Part shown: positions 7,726 to 8,897 of the stretch, piece by piece
Layout: every line of letters starts with the position of its first letter
Position numbering within the stretch: position 1 is the first letter of the stretch
Assembly: GCA_016938795.1 (NCBI GenBank)
Contig: JAFGTZ010000085.1
Location: forward strand, 1 to 8,897
Source of the DNA: Chromatiaceae bacterium
GTDB taxonomy: Bacteria > Pseudomonadota > Gammaproteobacteria > Chromatiales > Chromatiaceae
Length of the DNA stretch: 8,897 nt
Direction: 5' to 3'
The notes under the pieces: model-generated
Databases searched by the model: none
Told to the model about the DNA's origin: nothing
The model's input: the letters and a program-made list of their open reading frames with translations, nothing else
Position numbers and translations under genes: made by a program

Positions 7726-7753
7726 TTTATTCGTCTAATTGATGGTTTCGAAA
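7726..7753 (-). promoter_or_regulatory. candidate katG promoter region
   Basis: DNA from about 7690 to 7765 is clearly richer in A and T than its surroundings, as expected for a promoter. On the minus strand TTTCGA (7753-7748) and AATAAA (7731-7726) are 16 bases apart and could be weak -35 and -10 boxes. A perfect TTTCGAAA palindrome (7746-7753) is flanked by two ATTGAT copies at 7738-7743 and 7756-7761, which might be a regulator site. I do not see a convincing OxyR-type ATAG-N7-CTAT array. A weak hairpin (AAGCC 7789-7793, GGCTT 7802-7806) lies further upstream. Confidence 0.28.
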
Positions 7754-7924
7754 GGATTGATCTGTTTTGTCTACCAGGCTGGCCTGTCAAGCCGCCCGTT
7801 GGGCTTTAGATAGTGTCGTCACACGCGCAAGGCTCGAAGGCTAACGAAACGGTCCGTGCTGCGCAGCCTACGAGACTGGCGCCCACGCGCCTGGTGACGC
7901 CGCTCTGGCTGCGTCATCCGCGCG

Positions 7925-7973
7925 GGGAAGCTCTGCTTCCCGAGACGTCCAGGATGCGTGAAGCAGAGCTTCA
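7925..7973. repeat. paired hairpins with a shared 13-base inverted core
   Basis: GGGAAGC-TCT-GCTTCCC (7925-7941) and TGAAGC-AGA-GCTTCA (7959-7973) each form their own hairpin. Their cores, GAAGCTCTGCTTC and GAAGCAGAGCTTC, are exact reverse complements, so the two can also pair with each other. The structure is thus able to switch between two small stems and one larger one, in DNA or RNA. Confidence 0.7.
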
Positions 7974-7980
7974 TCGCTGG

Positions 7981-8006
7981 GGTCACGAAGCTGGAGCTTC
8001 GTGACC
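7981..8006. repeat. perfect 12-bp hairpin (AAGCTGGAGCTT core)
   Basis: GGTCACGAAGCT, two G, then AGCTTCGTGACC form a perfect 12-bp inverted repeat with almost no loop. It lies at about the centre of the 7807-8117 element and shares the GAAGCT/AGCTTC theme with the hairpins just before it. The AAGCTGGAGCTT core is one I recall from dispersed intergenic hairpin repeats in other bacteria, which fits a repeat family rather than a local accident. That recall is unverified. Confidence 0.75.
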
Positions 8007-8070
8007 AGGAAGCCCTTTGCCCGCTGGGGAGAGGAAGACAAACAGCTGGCGGAACGGTGTGCACTGCGCA

Positions 8071-8089
8071 CGGACGGCGTCGCCATCCG
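8071..8089. repeat. imperfect hairpin near the right end of the element
   Basis: CGGACGGCG (8071-8079) and CGCCATCCG (8081-8089) pair at 8 of 9 positions around a single central base. It overlaps the right subterminal inverted repeat of the putative MITE. Because the loop is so short, a few inner pairs must open in a real stem. Confidence 0.4.
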
Positions 8090-8135
8090 GGGTCGCATCT
8101 TGTGACGACACCTTCTAGCAAAACGCTAGTGGTTT

Positions 8136-8193
8136 CTGTGTGGTATCGCACAGAGAAAGACGCTCTCGAACTCTGTGCGCCATCGAACAGAGA
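8136..8193. promoter_or_regulatory. tandem 21-base dyad, candidate double operator or switchable leader
   Basis: Two 21-base copies, at 8136-8156 and 8173-8193, share 17 bases with the pattern CTGTGnGnnATCG followed by nACAGAGA. Their starts are 37 bases apart. Each copy is itself a dyad: TCTGTG/CACAGA in the first and CTCTGT/ACAGAG in the second. In addition, CGCACAGAG (8147-8155) is the exact reverse complement of CTCTGTGCG (8171-8179), so neighbouring half-sites can pair and compete. The copies lie 150 to 207 bases before the SYLF gene and just outside the putative MITE. The arrangement resembles two binding sites for a dimeric regulator, or alternative RNA stems if transcribed. No known regulator consensus was recognised. 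Confidence 0.55.
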
Positions 8194-8221
8194 CCGGGCG
8201 CTTTCTTGCCTATTCTCTATT

Positions 8222-8262
8222 CCTGTCAATCGGATTCGTCTGGGCGTTTCCGATAAGACAGG
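8222..8262 (+). other. long hairpin in the leader of the SYLF gene
   Basis: CCTGTC (8222-8227) pairs with GACAGG (8257-8262), and ATCGGA (8229-8234) pairs with TCCGAT (8249-8254). Together they give a 12-bp stem broken only by a small A/AA internal loop, with a 14-base apical loop. It ends 80 bases before the SYLF start and has no following T-run. If transcription starts upstream of it, it would be a 5' leader structure. Otherwise it is an operator-like inverted repeat. I cannot place a convincing promoter: TATTCT (8210-8215) and GTATAC (8281-8286) are possible -10 boxes without good partners. Confidence 0.45.
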
Positions 8263-8342
8263 TCGGCGCGACGCTCAGACGTATACAGGCCCTGAGGCCG
8301 TCATTGCGCCAAGGTTTTCATCACGACTGGAAGGAAATGCAC

Positions 8343-8897
8343 ATGAATCCTCTACGACACATGATGAAGCCTGTCCTCGCGGTGGTGGCTGCCGCGTCGC
8401 TGCTCGTCATGGGCGCGCAGGCGTTCGCCGCAACAGCGGAAGATCTGGATCGAGACGCTGCTCAGGCATTGCAGCTGCTTTACAACAGCAATCCAGCGGC
8501 CAAAACGATCAGTCAAAACGCTACGGCAATCCTGGTGTTTCCGAGTGTGGTCAAGGCTGGGCTGGTCTTCGGCGGAAGCTATGGTGAGGGTGTGCTGAAA
8601 AAGGGCAACCAGATCCTCGGCTATTACAATTCCGTGTCCGCCTCCTGGGGCTGGCAGGCCGGCGCCCAATCCTATAGCTATGCCGTTTTTCTGATGAACG
8701 ATAAAGCCTTGAGTTATCTCAATCAATCGGAAGGATGGGAAATTGGTATTGGGCCAACTGTTGTCGTTGCGGATGAGGGCATGGCCAAGAATCTGTCATC
8801 ATCGACACTCAAGGATGATGCCTATGCCTTCATTTTCGATCAGAAAGGACTCATGGCCAGTCTCAGTATCGAAGGGACGAAGATCACTCCGATCAAG
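8343..8897 (+). CDS. exported lipid-binding SYLF (Ysc84-like) domain protein, 3' end cut by window
   Basis: The frame is open for 185 codons from ATG at 8343 to the window edge, with AAGGA at 8331-8335 seven bases before the start. Residues 1-29 form a Sec signal peptide: Arg5/Lys9, a hydrophobic stretch PVLAVVAAASLLVMG, and a likely cleavage after AQAFA. There is no lipobox Cys. The mature part has the SYLF/Ysc84 pattern: NATAILVFPSVVKAGLVFGGSYGEG, then GYYNSVSASWGWQAGAQSYS, and a C-terminal SLSIEGTKITPI, which is near the normal end, so few residues are probably missing. Eukaryotic SYLF domains bind phosphoinositides or actin; the bacterial periplasmic role is unknown. Its codon and base use is visibly less GC-rich than the genes to the left, which could mean different ancestry or different expression. 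It is divergent from katG across a 671-base gap. Confidence 0.9.
   Translation, partial: MNPLRHMMKPVLAVVAAASLLVMGAQAFAATAEDLDRDAAQALQLLYNSNPAAKTISQNATAILVFPSVVKAGLVFGGSYGEGVLKKGNQILGYYNSVSASWGWQAGAQSYSYAVFLMNDKALSYLNQSEGWEIGIGPTVVVADEGMAKNLSSSTLKDDAYAFIFDQKGLMASLSIEGTKITPIK

Larger units (their letters stand above)
7807..8117. mobile_element. putative MITE-like noncoding element with terminal inverted repeats
   Basis: The left end TAGATAGTGTCGTCACA (7807-7823) and the reverse complement of 8101-8117 match at 15 of 17 bases, including 11 consecutive (GTGTCGTCACA). A second inverted match lies inside at nearly equal depth: GTCCGTGCTGCGCAG at 7852-7866 and CTGCGCACGGAC at 8064-8075. Between them are at least four hairpins. 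Both ends carry TA, which would fit a TA target duplication as in IS630/Tc1-type elements, but this is only suggestive. No transposase or other convincing gene is inside. It is best described as a nonautonomous, hairpin-rich insertion between katG and the SYLF gene. It could instead be a structured RNA or repeat cluster. Confidence 0.55.

Noticed and set aside
5758..7809. 683-codon + strand open frame lying antisense to katG
   Set aside because: It is rich in R, G, H and L with no recognisable domain, and it mirrors the opposite strand of a complete katG. GC-rich codon bias opens such long antisense frames, and there is no good ribosome binding site.
7807..8117. CRISPR array or integron attC interpretation of the hairpin cluster
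   Set aside because: There are no regularly spaced direct repeats with unique spacers, no cas or integrase gene, and no R-box/L-box architecture.
7819..8229. 136-codon minus strand open frame inside the repeat element
   Set aside because: It covers hairpins and inverted repeats, shows no domain, and is Arg/Ser/Pro-rich as expected from noncoding GC-rich DNA. I cannot exclude a decayed gene remnant.
7958..8587. 209-codon + strand open frame crossing the intergenic region into the SYLF gene
   Set aside because: It runs through the hairpins and tandem dyads and then out of frame through the SYLF signal peptide region. The SYLF frame has a proper ribosome binding site and domain match.

Overview
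The window looks like chromosome of a high-GC gammaproteobacterium. The closest fit I can name is a purple sulfur bacterium or a relative (Chromatiales). This is inferred from the strong G/C third-position bias, the Escherichia/Pseudomonas-type SpeD, the OsmC(YhfA)-SpeD gene pair and a BicA-like SulP gene next to a universal stress protein gene. No rRNA, tRNA or CRISPR array is visible, and nothing here fixes the species.

Layout. Bases 1-72 may be the tail of an upstream gene, followed by a short hairpin and a -10 box. Five genes then run on the + strand: an OsmC/YhfA-like thiol peroxidase-fold protein (133-573), S-adenosylmethionine decarboxylase speD (615-1439), a phosphomannomutase/phosphoglucomutase-type phosphohexomutase (1476-2963, GTG start), a SulP anion transporter with a C-terminal STAS domain (3024-4505) and a two-domain universal stress protein (4518-5381). 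Gaps are short (12 to 60 bases). The transporter and Usp genes are only 12 bases apart and are clearly co-translated. A strong GC hairpin (5414-5448) separates this run from the convergent catalase-peroxidase gene katG on the minus strand (5464-7671).

A 671-base intergenic region (7672-8342) lies between katG and a divergent + strand gene for an exported SYLF/Ysc84-domain protein that runs off the end (8343-8897). This region is the unusual part of the window. It holds the AT-richer katG promoter region. Next comes a roughly 300-base noncoding element bounded by 17-base imperfect terminal inverted repeats, with a matching subterminal inverted repeat and a series of hairpins; it looks like a MITE-like insertion. 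After it come two tandem copies of a 21-base dyad 37 bases apart, and a long leader hairpin just upstream of the SYLF gene.

Taken together, most genes are housekeeping or stress related: peroxide defence (KatG, OsmC-like), polyamine synthesis (SpeD), sugar-nucleotide supply (phosphohexomutase), and anion, probably bicarbonate or sulfate, uptake with a stress-protein partner. I see no novel multigene system. The best candidates for something undescribed are the non-coding structures between katG and the SYLF gene.
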